Assembly: GCA_036346255.1 (NCBI GenBank)
Contig: CM070618.1
Span: 78,254,428 to 78,318,427, forward strand
Direction: 5' to 3'
DNA: 64,000 bases
DNA from: Ampelocalamus luodianensis
Taxonomy: Eukaryota; Streptophyta; Magnoliopsida; Poales; Poaceae
The notes under the pieces were generated by a model. It was not told where the DNA came from. It made no database searches and was given only the letters and a program-made list of their open reading frames with translations. The translations under genes and the position numbers were made by a program. Every line of letters starts with the position of its first letter. Position 1 is the first letter of the stretch. Shown piece after piece: positions 23,581-35,900 of the stretch.

Positions 23581-26500
23581 CAGGCCCGGCTCTGAGCCTA
23601 GGCGGCCGGAGCGACGGCCAAGGGCCCAAGCCATCAGGGGCCCCAAAAAAATCATGTATATCAGTATATGTATATTATAATATTGTATATACTTTATACA
23701 CAACAAGGCCCACACGATACAAGCTAACAAGCTCATGGAAAAAGGAGTCTGAGCAACAAAACGTCGCGTTCTCGCCTAGTCGCACAGTCTTGCACTGAAC
23801 GCCGCCGCCGCCGCGTCGGTCGTTTCCTGTGGCCGTCCGCCCTCTGCCGTCGCCCCTCGTTGCAGTCCTGCAGATCAGCGTCGATCACAGCGAGCGGCGC
23901 AGCGATTTCTAGACACTCTCCCGAAATTGCCGTGTACAGGTATACCTAACTACGTCTACATTTGACTACAATATGAACTTCTGAAGTCTGAATTTATGAT
24001 CTCTCATCTACTTATACCAGTAGTCACCATGTTATAAGGATCTAATTTCTAAAATTCTAATCTATTATTTAGGTCTAAGCATGTTGCCTAAGAAGCATTT
24101 GTCGGGTGCCGAGAAAAGAAAAAAAAGGAAACGACAAGATGAGATCATTGAATCACAAAGGGGTGCTTTACATAAGTTCTTTTCATCTTCAAGTAACATT
24201 GATGTCAATGAAGATCAAGCGCAGGAATCTGATCTAGGGAACAGACATGATAGTAATTTAAATGCAGATGTTGAGGTCACTGAACCTGATCCGGAGCAAA
24301 ATTTCAATGCTGAAGTTGATGCCCATGAGGACAACACGGGAGAGGAAAATTTGCAGCCTTCATCTAGTACTGAAAATCCAAATGTTGATGAACAAGAAGA
24401 TTCTCTTTTGTCTCTCTATGATCCAAGAACATGGGATAATCTGGACAATACCAAGAGGGATATTTTAATTGAAAAAGGGCCTATGAGAGAATTGGATCTG
24501 GAGTTCCCAAAGGATGCACTTGGTAGACATTTTTCATATGCTAACTACTCCAGAAAGTTAAGTAATGGTGAGATTGTTGACAGAAAGTGGCTGGTTTACT
24601 CTAAACATGTGAACAAAGTTTATTGTTTTTCTTTGCAAGTTGTTCAAATCAAATCAAAGCAAGTCTTTGCTAGCATCGGATGGATTGAGGGGGTGAAGCG
24701 TCTTAGCGGAGACTCAAGGAACATGAGAGTAGTGTTCAAACATTTAACAAACATGAATACATGGAATGAACTTAGACCGAGGTTAAGCAAAATCAAACAA
24801 TTGATGATGATATGCAACGGAAATTGCAAATGAAAGAGAGCGTTGGAGATGTGTTTTGGTAAGAATAGTTGTCTTTGTGAAGTTTCTTGCTAAACATACT
24901 TTGGCCTTCGAGGATCAAATGAGAAACTTTATCAAGATAATAATGGTAATTTTCTTGGCATAATTGAAATGATTGCTGAATTTGATCCTGTGATGCAAGA
25001 ACACATTAGACGCATTCAAAATAGTGAAATCCATCATCATTACCTTGGTCACAATATTCGAACGAGTTAATTTACGTTCTTGCGATCTTTGTGAAAAGGT
25101 ATATCTTAAAGATCATCAAGGATGCCAAGTACTTTTCTATTATCTTGGATTGTACCCCTGATGTAAGCCATGAAGAACAAATGACTTTAATTGTGCGTTG
25201 TGTCAATATGTCAAATAGAATTTCGAGAGTGGAGGAATTTTTTCTAGAGTTCATAAAGGTTGATGACACATCGAGTTGGGTCTTTTAATGTAATTGTTGG
25301 ATGCATCAAGTCACTTGATTTGAACATTGATGATGTCGAGAGGTCAAGGTTATGACAATGGTTCTAATATGAAGGAAAACACCAAGGTGTCCAAAAGCGC
25401 TTGCTAGAAATTAACCCAAGAGCATTATATATGCCATGTGCATGTCATAGTCTGAATCTCACTCTTTGCGATATGGCGAAATCATGTAAGTTAGCTATCT
25501 CATTCTTGATTGTTATACAACGGATATATGTATTGTTCTCATGTTCTACTAAAAGGTGGAAAATTTTGCTTGATAATGTTGAGAAGCTCACTGTGAAACC
25601 TTTATCTAATACTCGTTGGGAGAGTCGAATAAAAGTGTGCAACCTATCGGTATCAAAGCTACTCAAATAAGATCACTTTGAAGGAATTGGAGAGATGTTC
25701 TCTCGATGACCCAAAAGCGATGAGTGATGCTCAATCATTGGTAATCGCACTTGAGAATTTTGATTTTTAGTTGGTTTGGTTATCTGGCATGATGTTTTAT
25801 TTACTATAAATAAGGTGAGCAAAAAGTTACAATCTAAGATTGTTTGCTTGGATGCTACTCTCAAACAAATTGAAAGGGTCATCTCATATTTTCAGAAGTG
25901 TAGAGATGAAGGCTTAAATTCTAGTATTGAAGCCGCAAAATCCATTGCATTTGATTTGGATATAGAGCCAAAATTCCCAGTCAAACGTCAAGGTAAAAGG
26001 AAGAAGCATTTTGATGAACAAAACGATGATAGTGAAGAAGTACAGCTTTCAGCAATAGACTCCTTCAGAGTTCATTACTTTCTAGTTATTGTTGATGCTG
26101 CAATTGCTTCGTTGACTAGTCGATTTGATTAGCTAAAAGAATTTGAAAAAGTGCTTGGTTTCTTATTCAACTCAGAAAATTTGAAGTTCCTGTGACAGTA
26201 GCCTCAGCTGAAAGAAGTTTCTCCAAATTGAAGCTATTAAAAAATTATTTGAGGTCAACTATGTTACAAGACAGATTGAATGGCTTGGCTATGTGTTGTA
26301 TTGAGAAGGATGTCTTGGACAACATTGATCTCGACATTGTTCTCAATGATTTTGCATCAAGAAATGCCCGAAGACATTTTTTCAGCAAGCCCTGAAGCAT
26401 TATTTTCTTATTTAAGGTAATCATAATAGTTATTTTATTTTTCTTTTAGTTTCTTCTATATTATATAAACATTATGTGTTATGAACTATGTACATGCTCC

Positions 26501-26623
26501 CATTTACCTCATACTAGTACAAGTATATGATTTGTCATGTTAGATGTGGGGAAAAATTTTTAGTCTAAAGGGCCCTTGCTTTCGTATAGCCCAAGGGCCA
26601 AAAAATCTATAGAGCCGGCCCTG
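23581..26623 (+). mobile_element. Complete hAT transposon nested in the CACTA element, 3.04 kb
   Basis: The ends are inverted: CAGGCCCGGCTCTGAG at the left and, reverse-complemented, CAGGGCCGGCTCTATAG at the right. The flanking 8-bp direct repeats GTTGCTTT at 23,573-23,580 and 26,624-26,631 are identical. An 8-bp duplication with CAGGG-type ends is diagnostic of hAT elements. The interior carries one broken transposase gene of the TTF/ZMYM-like group. The insertion lies 40 bp after the PCNA fragment and so is younger than the capture. Confidence 0.92.
24081..26395 (+). pseudogene. Broken hAT transposase (TTF/ZMYM-like) gene
   Basis: The first 250 codons (24,081-24,833) are open. They show a basic start with EKRKKRKRQDEIIESQRGAL, an acidic linker, and SLYDPRTWDNLDNTKRDIL leading to the TTF-type region. 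After that the frame is broken. The catalytic DUF4371-type part appears as YFSIILDCTPDVSHEEQM (25,091-25,288) and MPCACHSLNLTLCDMAKSC (25,401-25,670), then a lysine-rich piece (25,776-26,132). The hAT C-terminal dimerisation region appears as VASAERSFSKLKLLKNYLRS and DRLNGLAMCCIEKDVLDNID (26,192-26,395). At least three stops or shifts separate the pieces, so no active transposase is made. Confidence 0.88.
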
Positions 26624-27332
26624 GTTGCTTTGGGTGGCTCTCAGTGGTGACTGTGGTTTTCTTGTGAATGAATAGATCAAGATAAGATTTCACCTCTTTA
26701 TCTCGGACTCGTTTTCCTCCCTGACCACAAATCCAAACCCAAACAGATTTCGGTTTTGCACACTGTCCAGTAAAACGACCATAACTTTTGCATACGAACT
26801 AGGATTGCGACGTTCTTTGGCTCGTTGGAAAGCTAACAAAAAGTTCAATCCAAAATTTCATAAGTCCACTTTAGATTCATTCGCGAGGCTCTAGAAAAGT
26901 GAAAAATCCAAAAAGGTCGTTTAGGGTCTCAAAACAACCTCCGACGTTTCAGCACCCGTTTCGTCGTTCGTTCACTGTCCAATTTGAGTTTTCTTTCATT
27001 TCAGATTGTGTAATCAACCATATGCAGATACTCGGATCCAACTGTCCAGCAATTGATTGGTTTGGCCCAAAATCTGTTTTTTTTTCAATAGAAAAAACTA
27101 TCACAAACATTTTTACTAAAAAAACCATATGTGATAGTATATTTCCACAGACGGTTCTGAACAAGAACCGTCTGTGATAATTGATTATCATAGACGGTTA
27201 TTGTTTAAAACCGTCTATGATAGCTTTCTTCACAGGCGGTTAAAAAATCGTCTGTGATGACCTCATATCATCACAGACCTATAAAGTTAGACGGTTCAAA
27301 AAACCGTTTGTGATGATCTTTTCTGTAGTAGT

Positions 27333-27640
27333 GTTCCAAATCCCAACTAAATCTCTCTCGTTCAAGCATGCCCTTGTTGTTTATAACATTTACAAGAAAA
27401 ATCGGTGACCTATTAAGCTAGCCAGTAGTACCAAGGCAGTTGTGTAAGGTCTGTTGGGCGGCTGTGTAAGGGTCTGTTTGGTAGAGTTTTACACCTCATT
27501 TTTCAGCTTCTAGCTTTTGCTCCTTCAAGGATCCACTCCTCTGAGAATCTAAAGCTGACTGAGGGAAGCGTTTAGTAGAAGGTTGGCTCGGAGGCAAAAA
27601 GAACATTCTACCCTTGGTTATAACACTTCAATTCTCGAAA
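27333..27640. other. Spacer with MITE-like remnant
   Basis: GGGTCTGTTTGGTAGAG at about 27,469 resembles the GGGCTGTTTGGTT ends of grass MITEs, but no matching right end was found. Otherwise nothing is recognised. Confidence 0.35.
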
Positions 27641-29370
27641 GCACCGACACGGTGGAAGCCAGCGTGTCCGTGTCGGACACCATGTCAGACACGGACATGA
27701 CTCCGACACGGCTCGGATACGTATCAGAGGCGTGTCCAAAATTAGCGTTGCGAAAAAAATAAAATTAAAATCAGACACGTATAAAACACGTATCGAACAC
27801 TTAGGCCCATTCTATTCGGCCCAGCCAAGCTAGTAGCCCAGCCCAAGCAGCCAACTTAACCCTAGCGCCCCTTCTCCCTTCTCTCCTGACCCCGTTCGAC
27901 ACCGCCCCTGTCCCCTGCTTCCAGCCCCGATTCCCTTCGATTTCCCTTCTTCGTCGCCAAAACCGGCCGCCCCCTGCTTCGTCGTCGGCACCTGCCGCCC
28001 TCGCTAGCCCCTTCTCCCTTCTCCAGACCCCGTTCGACGCCGCCCCTGGCCCCTGCTTCCAGCCCCGATTCCCCTTCTTTGTCGCCGGCCGCCCGCTTCG
28101 CCGCCTCGCGATGCCTCTGCGCCTCGAGCGCTTCGTCCTCGCTTCTGTGTTCCGGCCCAGTCCCCATCCCCAACAACGCCCAGCCTTCTCCAGATCCAGT
28201 TCGATTCCGGCGCCTCTGCTGGTCCCCAGGAGTGACTCCCCTTCGACGAGGTCTCTGCTTCCAAGTTGCAGCCTCGCCCCCTGCTCCATTGCCAGCTCCG
28301 GCCACCCCCTGCTCCGCTTGTTTCTTTGCTTCTTTCTTCTCACTCTCCACTCCCCATTCCATTTCTCTCTCTGGCATCTGTCTTGGCCAACAGGATGGCG
28401 CCGCCCGAGCTTGCTCCTGTCCACACTCCCCATGGTGCCGCCTCCTACTACCGTCGACCGTCGGCTCCCAGCGCGGCGCCGCCGTCGACGTAGCTCATCC
28501 CCGCCCTCAAGGCCCGCTCTCCTCCTGCTACGGCTCTGACCGGCCCGAGTCCCTGGTCGCCTTGGCCCGCTCGTGCTCGCCTCCCTCGGTCCACGCCACT
28601 GCTGCGCGCCTCCCGCGCCTCCCTCTGCCGGCTTGGCCCACTCGAGCACCAGCGCGGCGGCGCCTACCTCGGTCCGCAGCTCCCTGCGCCCCCCATCTCT
28701 CTTCTACTCCAATCCTTACCTCCCCCTTTAATACTTTGGTTTTATTTCAGTTTTTACATGTTGGTGCTAGATTGATTTGTTGATATTGATTCATGCTTCA
28801 TGTATGATGCTTGCACTGAAGGTGGGTTCACAAATGTTCAAGCATGCAAGGAGGTGATGGGGTGAGTTGCTGTTATGGTGGGGTTCATAGATGTTCAAGC
28901 ATTCAGATTGAAATGCATGTCTATGCAAATATGTACTTGTTTGCACACGCTTGTTTGTTTGCTTCTTTCATTTCAATTCTTGATGATGTGTGTATTCAGA
29001 GTTTTGGCAGAGCATTCATGTTTACCATCGTCATGCATCAAAATTTCGCCATACAACAGATCTCATGTTAACTAGTTTTGCTTGAACATGATTAGGACTT
29101 ATGAGATGGAACCGGGTGGTTCAAGTGCTGATTTATGAAGAACTGAAGAAGCTAGGAGCCGAGGATCATCTTTGAGGTGCATATTCCTATTTTGCACTTT
29201 ATATTTTACACTTTCTGTTTGACAAACACGTAGAAAAACATTAAATAATACATATGCATATATATACATACATATGTATATATACATATATGTACAGCCG
29301 TATCCCCGTGTCTCCATTTTTTAGAAAATACCGTATCCTGTGTCCAATACGTGTCCGTACAACCTAACTT
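27641..29370. other. GC-rich repeat region of unknown type, probably transposon-derived
   Basis: The left margin (27,645-27,740) is filled with ACACG/CGTGTC phrases such as GTGTCCGTGTCGGACAC, and the right margin (29,300-29,365) has related phrases, so the block may be one element, though clean ends are not seen. Inside, a C-rich part (27,868-28,215) repeats a unit containing GACCCCGTTCGAC and CTGCTTCCAGCCCCGATT at least twice, plus a weaker third copy. The long open frames on both strands (up to 282 codons) are Arg/Gly- or Pro/Ser-rich products of base composition and have no family match. An AT-rich TATACATA tract follows at 29,250-29,297. Confidence 0.4.
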
Positions 29371-30539
29371 CAATTCCATTTGCACTTATTCCTTTCATTT
29401 TGTACACAAATTTCTACGAAGTCAGAATAACATCAATGTTTCAGAAATCACAACAATGATGATTTTGCAATCAGAGAAGAACTTCTATGATGTTTGAGCA
29501 TTAAAGTGTGAAATCAAGCATCATTTCATCGGACATGACAAAGCATTCATTCATCAGATGATGGACAAGAAAAGCACCGATGACATATATGCATCAGCGA
29601 AACTCGTGGACAAACAGTAAATCATATAAGTGTTGTTGCAATTCAACCATATGTGGGCAGGAATATCACAACCAAAGCAAGCAAATTAGGACCGAATCCT
29701 ATACATGTTCGCCTAATAGATTAACTATTTTCTCATAGTAGGAGGAGGCCATGAGTGGTCGCCGTTGAGGTCGCTGCAGGACATGCAACGACCGATGGGA
29801 ATTTGGGGCATCTACGTAACGGGAGTATTCTTGCGGGGAGCAGTCTAAACCTTGCTCCGCAAAAATGAACTACGGGCTACTCTGCTCCTCATGTGATCTA
29901 ATTCTCATAATTAAGGAGCCAGGACATTTGGTTACTCTCGCAGCTCTAGCTGAGAATCTGGAAGGAGAAGCCCTATCAAACAGGACATATGAAACGCAGG
30001 TCGACCACTTCTGCTCCTGTTTTAGCATAAGTTTTAGTACGATGCTTAGTCCATAATTAAGCATGTGCATTTATATGTACCTGTCTCGCTTTAATTTACA
30101 CAAATCCTAGACTAGTATGACTACATTTCGCTGAACGAGCGTTGGTCAACAGTTGTTTTTATACGGAAAAAGTTACTATGACTGTACATACTCCACTACA
30201 CTACCAGTGCAGCACAATTATATTATCTAGTCGATCGACCGAGGCCATGTGCAATTTCCCCTCCGAGGCTGACACGCTGGATGAGCGCCCGGCCGGCTCA
30301 CCACGTGCACCCTCGAATTAGCAACTCAGTCCGGCGCACCAAACACCCGGCTATCTCCCTCGACCCCTTCTCTCCTCGTCGACCACCGAACGTGTCGACC
30401 AAACAAAGACGCGCGGCAGCGTATTTGTCCCGGATGCAACCGAAAAGTAGGCAGCTCGGCAGGTTTTCGTTTTCGAAACAAAATAGCAAAAATCATAGAC
30501 GAAATGAAAAAAAAATAGTATCTCTATAGTACAAAGTCG
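29371..30539. other. Intergenic DNA, nothing certain
   Basis: No gene is supported. A piece at about 29,838-30,010 starts with GGAGCAG and ends with CTGCTCCTG in the style of a small inverted-repeat element, but no target duplication is visible. A GC-rich block at 30,270-30,430 has no domain. Confidence 0.4.
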
Positions 30540-30850
30540 ACACGGTAGGCTACGTGTCGCTATCCTAGTCCGCGGTAGGACACATGACGAGTTCTCAACC
30601 TGTGGGAGGCGGTCTGTCACATATTTGGACCATGGCAGGTCACCTGCCGCTAACCTATTCCGCGATAGGGGGTCTGCGCATGTTCTTGCCGCGCCTGCCT
30701 ACTAGCCTGTCGCGGATTGAGTTAGCGGCAAGTGGTCTGCCGTGGTCTGAATGCACGACAAGCCGCCTGCCGCGGGTTGGGAGCTCGCCACGTGTCCTTC
30801 CGCGGACTGGGTTAGCAGCATGTAGTCTGTCGCAGCGATTTCGCATGGTA
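30540..30850. repeat. Diverged array of CTGCCGCGG-type units
   Basis: Loosely repeated phrases such as GGTCTGCCGTGG, CCGCCTGCCGCGG, GTTAGCGGCAAG and GGGTTAGCAGCA recur about every 45-60 bp, alternating with CACGTGTC-like words. Copies are too diverged to fix a unit length by eye. It is followed by a TTTTGTATATCGAAAAAATACC stretch. Probably a decayed tandem repeat or part of an unknown element. Confidence 0.45.
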
Positions 30851-32084
30851 TAAGTGCCATTTTTGTATATCGAAAAAATACCCCCGCGAAATGGCTGCTC
30901 GCTCCTTTTTGAGCTTTCATCGTAGATTTGGCATGCAATTGATACTACTCCATTCTAGGTTGACATGCGGAATCTTATGCCTTGACGTGTCGTCCACAAG
31001 GGCTTACATGTCCTAATAATGCTGAAGAACTGGGGTCGTGAGAACCTGAGATCATCACGTGTCGGTCTGGCGAAATATAATCTACAGTAGCAACTTCATT
31101 CACCGTGTCACCTCGATCAAAAGAAGGAACTTAGGATGAATAACACGGCTCCATTTCTTTTCTGCAAAAGGAGGAGATCAGATAAAAAGAACTTAGGAAC
31201 TTTTTTCTGCAACTTGATGTAAGCTTAAGCGAGCTTGTGTGAGAATAAAGTAGCATGCTGAAATTTTCCTGCAACATAAGCTTAAGCGAGCTAGTGTGAG
31301 ATAAGTTGCACGTTGATAAGGCGGTAGATGACCAGAACTAAACTAGAGGAGGGATAAAAAGGACAAAGCTCTACAGTATTGGAGGCACGTAACTACAGAA
31401 GATGGATATATAGATTAAGAGAAAGAGAAATGATGGGGAAAATAAGGCACATAAAGATCACACTATGAACAAAGCAAATGGCAGAATCGATCTCTGAGGT
31501 ATAAACAGTAAGCGAGAGAAGCACAAGAATACTACAGATGGAAAATTCTCTGATTTTTAGCATAAAGGCGTCCCTTTGCTTTAACCAAGTTGGACGTAAT
31601 TTTGTGTCTAATGAGAGGCATCTTTTCTTTCACACCGTATATTCATCATTTCATCTACTATCTTCTACACATATAAAAAGTAGAGACATGCATGCAGGCA
31701 CTGTCGGCAACAAGTGGTCTCATCCTAAATAAATGAAATCTTCATTTTTTTTATTAGTTTTGTTATGAGTAAAGACGAAATTCTTAGGAATTCTGGCCGA
31801 CAAATGCATTCTGATGTATCTTGAGAAAGTTTCAAATATGTTTTAGTATGACATATACATCCTACAAAAAAGAATCAGTACCTATAATATATGTGTAAAT
31901 TCTGTGAATTTCTTCATTTTTTTACCGTTCACACAACATCTGGTTTTGTGAAAAATATGAGATATGAATAAATGAATGAAAGCAAAAATACAGTCTTGCA
32001 ATAAAAGAGAGAAAAGTCGAAAAAATAGGGCTCTAGAGAGAGAAAATAGGTGCCCATGCGGCCAGGCCCAATAGCATTGCTGTA
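30851..32084. other. Upstream region of GAMYB, no gene seen
   Basis: No coding region is supported. A short imperfect duplication with TAAGCTTAAGCGAGCT occurs at about 31,220 and 31,276. The rest is AT-rich and may hold distal promoter elements of GAMYB. Confidence 0.45.
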
Positions 32085-32975
32085 CCTTTCAGCTTTATAA
32101 TCTCCCCCCCAAATCCCCTCCACTCTCCCAGACTCACCCACTCTCTCCCCCCCATCCCCTCTCCCTCTCCCTCTCCCTCTCCCCTGAAAATTCTCCACAT
32201 ACTTGGGTGCCGAGATCCTCCCCGGTTTGCACTCCTCTGCTTCCCCCAACTCCCGCCTCTGCCCTCTCCAATCCACTGCTGAACTCAGAGGAGCAAGGGG
32301 AGAATTGGAGCTCAACTCATTCCATTTCAGCCACAGCCCGAGCTCGACCGGCCCCGGCTGCAGGATTCGGCCTGGTAGCTCCGGTTTTTTGCAGAAATTG
32401 GGTTTCTTATGGGTTACGGGGTGGTGATCTGAGGTGTGAAGTAGTGGAATTCTGGGTTACCTTTTCTTTCTTTGGCCCAGTTTTGCCCTCTGGGAATTTT
32501 CCATTCTTGGGACCTCACGAATGTTGTTTACGGCTTCTGGTCTGCTTGTCTAGTGTTTTTTGATCTGTTAATTATGAGGAAAAATCTTACCTTTCCGTCC
32601 TTTTTACTTAAATTCTTGGTTAAACCGTGGTGCTACCACTGCTCGGGGTTCTTAAGCTGAACAGGTTCAGTTTAATCCTTAATTAAGTCATAGTTTGCCT
32701 CTGCTCTGCTGAATTTGGGAAAGAAGTAGTTTTCATCCAGTGGTATCACTCAGGTTCTTGGTGCACAATTAATACCTGCTTTAGTAACTCATATTGGTTT
32801 GTCTTGATCAGCTTCTGGTGTTATTTATGCTTCATTAACCTGTAATACACACTGATACACATAGCATGTGGTGCTCTGTGATCAAATACTTCCGTTCTTT
32901 TTGCATTATTCAAGTAGTATTCATCTAATGCTTTCAATTTTTCTTGCCATAATACAGGTGCCCTGGTGCTGGGAG
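32085..32975 (+). promoter_or_regulatory. GAMYB core promoter, pyrimidine-rich leader and 5' UTR intron
   Basis: A TATA-like CTTTATAATC at about 32,092 is followed by a C/T-rich tract (32,099-32,186) and a GC-moderate leader with no long frame. The coding start lies in a separate exon whose acceptor is TAATACAG at 32,950-32,957, so an intron must separate the leader from the start codon. Its donor, somewhere in 32,370-32,440, is not certain by eye. A 5' UTR intron in this position is known for cereal GAMYB genes. Confidence 0.6.
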
Positions 32976-35900
32976 ATGTACCGGGTTAAGAGCGAGAGCG
33001 ACTGCGAGATGATCCATCAGGATCAGATGGATTCGCCGGTAGCCGACGACGATAGCAGCGGGGGGTCGCCTCACAGCGGCGGCGGGCCGCCTCTGAAGAA
33101 AGGCCCCTGGACGTCGGCGGAGGACGCCATCCTGGTGGACTACGTCAAGAAGCACGGCGAGGGGAACTGGAACGCAGTGCGAAAGAACACCGGGCTGTTC
33201 CGGTGTGGCAAGAGCTGCCGCCTCCGCTGGGCGAACCACCTCAGGCCGAACCTGAAGAAGGGGGCCTTCACAGCCGAGGAGGAGAGGCTCATCATCCAGC
33301 TACACTCCAAGATGAGGAACAAGTGGGCTCGGATGGCTGCTCATGTAAGTGCGATGCTATGTTCTATGTTGATCCCATGCTTTATATATATATATATATA
33401 TATAGGAAGCCTTTTTTCTACTCCCGGGTGTAGTTACTCCCTATTTCGTATCTCACAACGTAGAGAGTATCTTGCGCAACCGAGAGTATGTATGTGTAGT
33501 ATACGAGTATATAAGACCACTTAGGTGGTATTTACACCTTTTCAGGAGTGGTATGTACAATTTTTTAGATATACTCCTTTTTATGTGACATACTTCTTTT
33601 TATATGCGAATATGAAGATATTTACAAAATATGCTAAAAACTATAGACTTTCTTGTAATTTTTTCGTGTGATTCACATTGGAGTATCTTATAATTAGTAT
33701 ATGAGTATACCCAAATTGATAAACGAGTATGTCAAGTTTTTTTAGGTGGTATATCAAAAGTGGGAGTAACTACACCCGGGAGTAGAAAGTATTTTTCATA
33801 TATATATATATATTCCATAGTAGCATGCTGTTAGTATGCTGCTTGAGCCTTGAAAGATTGTTCTTGCGTCATGGTCACATGGGGTTAAAAGTTACTAATT
33901 TTATTTGATGTGTTCTTTGGATCTTCTAATGCATGCAGTTTTCAATTTAAGATGTCTTATTTGTGTAGTTAGTAATTACCATTCTTGAATAATGCTTTAT
34001 GGTTTTTTATGAAGTGGAGTATTTTGTTTCACGTATTGGAGCTGTATTAATCTTTGTTGCCCTTCGCGCTACTTACTGTTATTCCTCTGAAACATGAACT
34101 TAGATGATTTTCAAGTGCAATTCAGAAAGTTATAAAACTTTTTAAAAAAATTTGGCTCCGATGATTTTCAAAAGAACCCTCATGTAGCTACTTACCCAAG
34201 TGCTCCTGCTATTAAAATTCGAAGTTCCTAACTTGATCCACAACTCTTAAGCTGCTATGATTAGTCTTGATCAATGATGCCAAGCAATGATCATTATTCA
34301 CTTCACAATAATTCGTTTCTAACTTTATCTTCTCAAATTCATATTGTTTGTCAGTGTTGCTCTTGTATTGACGTAGACATGGTCATATAGAATGGTAGGG
34401 ATACTTCATATGATAATTAAATAATAAATACTGTGTTCATCTCTACTTGTTACTAAAAGCAAGTTGGCCTAACATTTAAAAGGTTGAAAATTGTTGGGTA
34501 TATATGTACGCCTTAAATATGCAGTCCATTTGGACTTTGATTGTGATAAAAGGGGTTGGCTGCCAGTCTAGCCAGATTGTGCGTTGTCTGACATCTTAGC
34601 TGCATAATGACAATTGAGAAGGTGTTTTAGTTGAGATCTATTTCAATGTGACCAAGTAGTACTGTTTTTCTTCACTAGCTTTATAGAGTAACCATCTAAG
34701 GCTATTAACCTTGTATTGAATATCATGACTCACAGTATTCAATTACGTTTCCATCATCATTAGTATGTACTTGCTACAATTTGTTACGACATAAACCCTA
34801 GAACTGATCAAAGTTTCACTCGCAATGACTTGACTGCAAAATAGGCTATTATGTAATGACTCTTTAGTATGTTCTTTTTTTTATGCTGAACACTATTGCA
34901 CATCTTTTTTCTATATTGTTGTTGTTGTTGTTTACCTGAGCACCTCTTCTCAGTTGCCAGGGCGTACTGATAATGAAATAAAGAATTACTGGAATACTCG
35001 AATAAAGAGGTGCCAGCGAACTGGCCTACCCATCTATCCTGCTAGTGTATGCAATCAATCTTCTAATGATGACCAGCAGGGCTCCAGTGATTTTAACTGT
35101 GGCGAGAATCTGTCCAATGATCTTCTGAATGGAAACGGTCTTTATCTACCAGATTCTACCTGTGACAATTTCATTGCTAATTCAGAGGCTTTATCTTATG
35201 CACCACAGCTTTCAGCTGTTTCAATAAGTAATTTGCTAGGCCAGAGCTTTGCATCAAAAAACTGTAACTTCATGGATCAAGTAAACCAAGCAGGGATGCT
35301 AAAACAATCCGACAGTGCACTTCCTGGATTGAACGATACCATCAATGGTGTGCTCTCCTCAGTGGATCAATTCTCAAATGACTCTGAGAAGCTCAAGCAG
35401 ACTTTGGGTTTTGACTATCTTCATGAAGCCAACTCTAGCAGAAATATTATTGCACCCTTTGGGGGTGCACTTACTGGCAGCCATGCCTTTTTAAATGGCA
35501 ACCTCTCTGCTTCTAGGATCACAAATGGTCCTTTGAAGATGGAGCTCCCTTCACTCCAAGATACTGAATCTGATCCAAATAGCTGGCTCAAGTATACCGT
35601 GGCTCCTGCAATGCAACCTACCGAGTTTGTTGACCCGTACCTGCAGTCTCCAACAGCAACCCTGTCAGTGAAATCTGAGTGTGTGTCACCAAGGAACAGT
35701 GGACTTTTGGAAGAGTTGCTTCATGAATCTCAGGCACTAAGATCTGGGAAGAACCAACAGCCGTCTGTAAGAAGTTCAAGTTCCTCTGTCGGTACGCCAT
35801 GTGATACTACGGTAGTTAGCCCAGAGTTTGATATCTGTCAGGAATATTGGGAAGAACATCCCAGTTCTTTCCTGAATGAATATGTTCCTTTCAGTGGTAA

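Larger units (their letters stand above)
23110..27332. mobile_element. CACTA (En/Spm-type) element, non-autonomous, 4.2 kb including a nested hAT
   Basis: The left end is CACTACTACAAAATAGG (23,110) and the right end reverse-complements to CACTACTACAGAAAAGA (to 27,332), the hallmark of CACTA transposons. Many copies of an ACCGTCTGTGAT-type motif in both directions crowd the two subterminal regions (23,140-23,250 and 27,120-27,315), as needed for transposase binding in this superfamily. A perfect 3-bp target duplication is not seen (ATA on the left, TTC on the right). No CACTA transposase is present. It carries a PCNA gene fragment and a nested hAT element. Without the hAT it would be about 1.2 kb. 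Confidence 0.85.

Noticed and set aside
27801..28649. 282-codon open frame on the minus strand
   Set aside because: Arg/Gly/Glu-rich, with equally long frames on the opposite strand and in other phases. The length comes from GC-rich tandem repeats, and no domain is visible.
29838..30010. Possible small inverted-repeat element (GGAGCAG ... CTGCTCC)
   Set aside because: Ends match only over seven bases, and no target duplication was found.
32868..32975. Upstream in-frame ATG as the GAMYB start
   Set aside because: A splice acceptor lies at 32,956-32,957, so the extra codons are intron. The family start MYRVKSESD is at 32,976.
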